Source: Mesorhizobium sp. M7A.F.Ca.US.006.01.1.1
GTDB taxonomy: Bacteria > Pseudomonadota > Alphaproteobacteria > Rhizobiales > Rhizobiaceae
Length of the DNA stretch: 32,335 bases
Reading direction: 5' to 3'
Assembly: GCF_003997935.1 (NCBI RefSeq)
Contig: NZ_RZQL01000048.1
Location: 1 to 32,335, forward strand
Shown piece by piece: positions 32,192-32,335 of the stretch; position 1 is the first letter of the stretch; each line of letters opens with the position of its first letter. The translations under genes were made by a program, and so were the position numbers. The notes under the pieces were generated by a model, which made no database searches, was not told the DNA's origin, and saw only the letters and a list, made by a program, of their open reading frames with translations.

Positions 32192-32206
32192 AGGATATAA
32201 CTTCGT

Positions 32207-32335
32207 TTGACCGAAACTGACCTTCCCTTGCCGCAGAAGCTCGCCGGAAGAGGCACCAAGTACCACGGCCTGCCTATTGAGCTTTTGCTCGACCACAAGA
32301 TTGCGCTATCGCGAACGTTCGGTTGTGGCGCAGAG
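32207..32335 (+). CDS. Partial gene downstream of trlF, unknown function
   Basis: A frame opens with TTG at 32207 (LTETDLPLPQKLAGRGTKYHGL...) and is still open after 43 codons at the window end. AAAGGA lies upstream, and the trlF stop is only 15 bases before it, so the two are probably one operon. No ATG occurs in the visible part. The fragment is too short to assign; an association with the PHP-ATPase is likely from spacing only. Confidence 0.55.
   Translation, partial: MTETDLPLPQKLAGRGTKYHGLPIELLLDHKIALSRTFGCGAE

Noticed and set aside
1..32335. CRISPR arrays, tRNA or rRNA genes, integrase and attachment sites
   Set aside because: I looked for spaced repeats, tRNA-like cloverleaf sequence and tyrosine or serine recombinase motifs and found none in the window.

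Overview
This is a GC-rich window carrying most of the backbone of an alphaproteobacterial mobile element, an integrative and conjugative element (ICE) or a plasmid. It looks like the Mesorhizobium/Hyphomicrobiales or sphingomonad type. That reading rests on gene order and families: a trb-type mating apparatus, an RlxS-like DUF3363 relaxase, DUF736/DUF2840/TraF neighbours, a Rep/ParA block, and an excision switch resembling that of ICEMlSymR7A. No integrase, attachment site, tRNA, rRNA or CRISPR array is visible, and species cannot be named from this stretch.

Layout. 1-7.2 kb (minus): mating-pair formation and coupling genes traG, a ribbon-helix-helix regulator, trbB, trbC, trbD, trbE and the start of trbJ, which runs off the left edge. 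7.5-8.3 kb: a HAD-IIA phosphatase as cargo. 8.6-10.4 kb: relaxase rlxS. 10.5 kb: a nested inverted repeat followed by an IncP-like nick motif, the best oriT candidate. A complete IS66 element (10577-13534, perfect 8-bp target duplication) sits nine bases past the candidate nick. 13.6-17.9 kb (minus): repA, parA, an RHH protein, DUF2840, traF, DUF736 and a lytic transglycosylase, mostly coupled by 4-bp overlaps. repA carries a one-base frameshift, and its 3' half holds three iterons and an AT-rich tract (candidate oriV).

17.9-19.9 kb holds the regulatory heart: an RdfS-like excisionase, an FseA-like activator split by a TTT-C site that matches the known +1 programmed ribosomal frameshift, a single-domain DUF2285 protein (QseM-like), and a small XRE regulator. 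20-28 kb (minus) is the presumptive leading region: a frameshifted DUF736, small membrane proteins, DUF2493, a Toprim protein, a large ParB-like protein and DUF932. Two pairs of genes here share conserved upstream elements: a 95-bp hairpin leader (DUF736/DUF2493) and a fixed-spacing motif (ParB-like/DUF932). If the + strand is transferred from the candidate oriT, it would be the template for all these genes.

28.3-32.3 kb (plus): an SRAP (YedK/HMCES-like) protein, then a probable defence operon with a PHP-domain plus SMC-like ATPase (TrlF/Ppl type) and an unrecognised second gene cut by the window end. Its ribosome-binding site lies inside an inverted repeat. Together the genes process, transfer, stabilise and protect a conjugative element. 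The two frameshifts (repA, second DUF736) could be real decay or sequence error.
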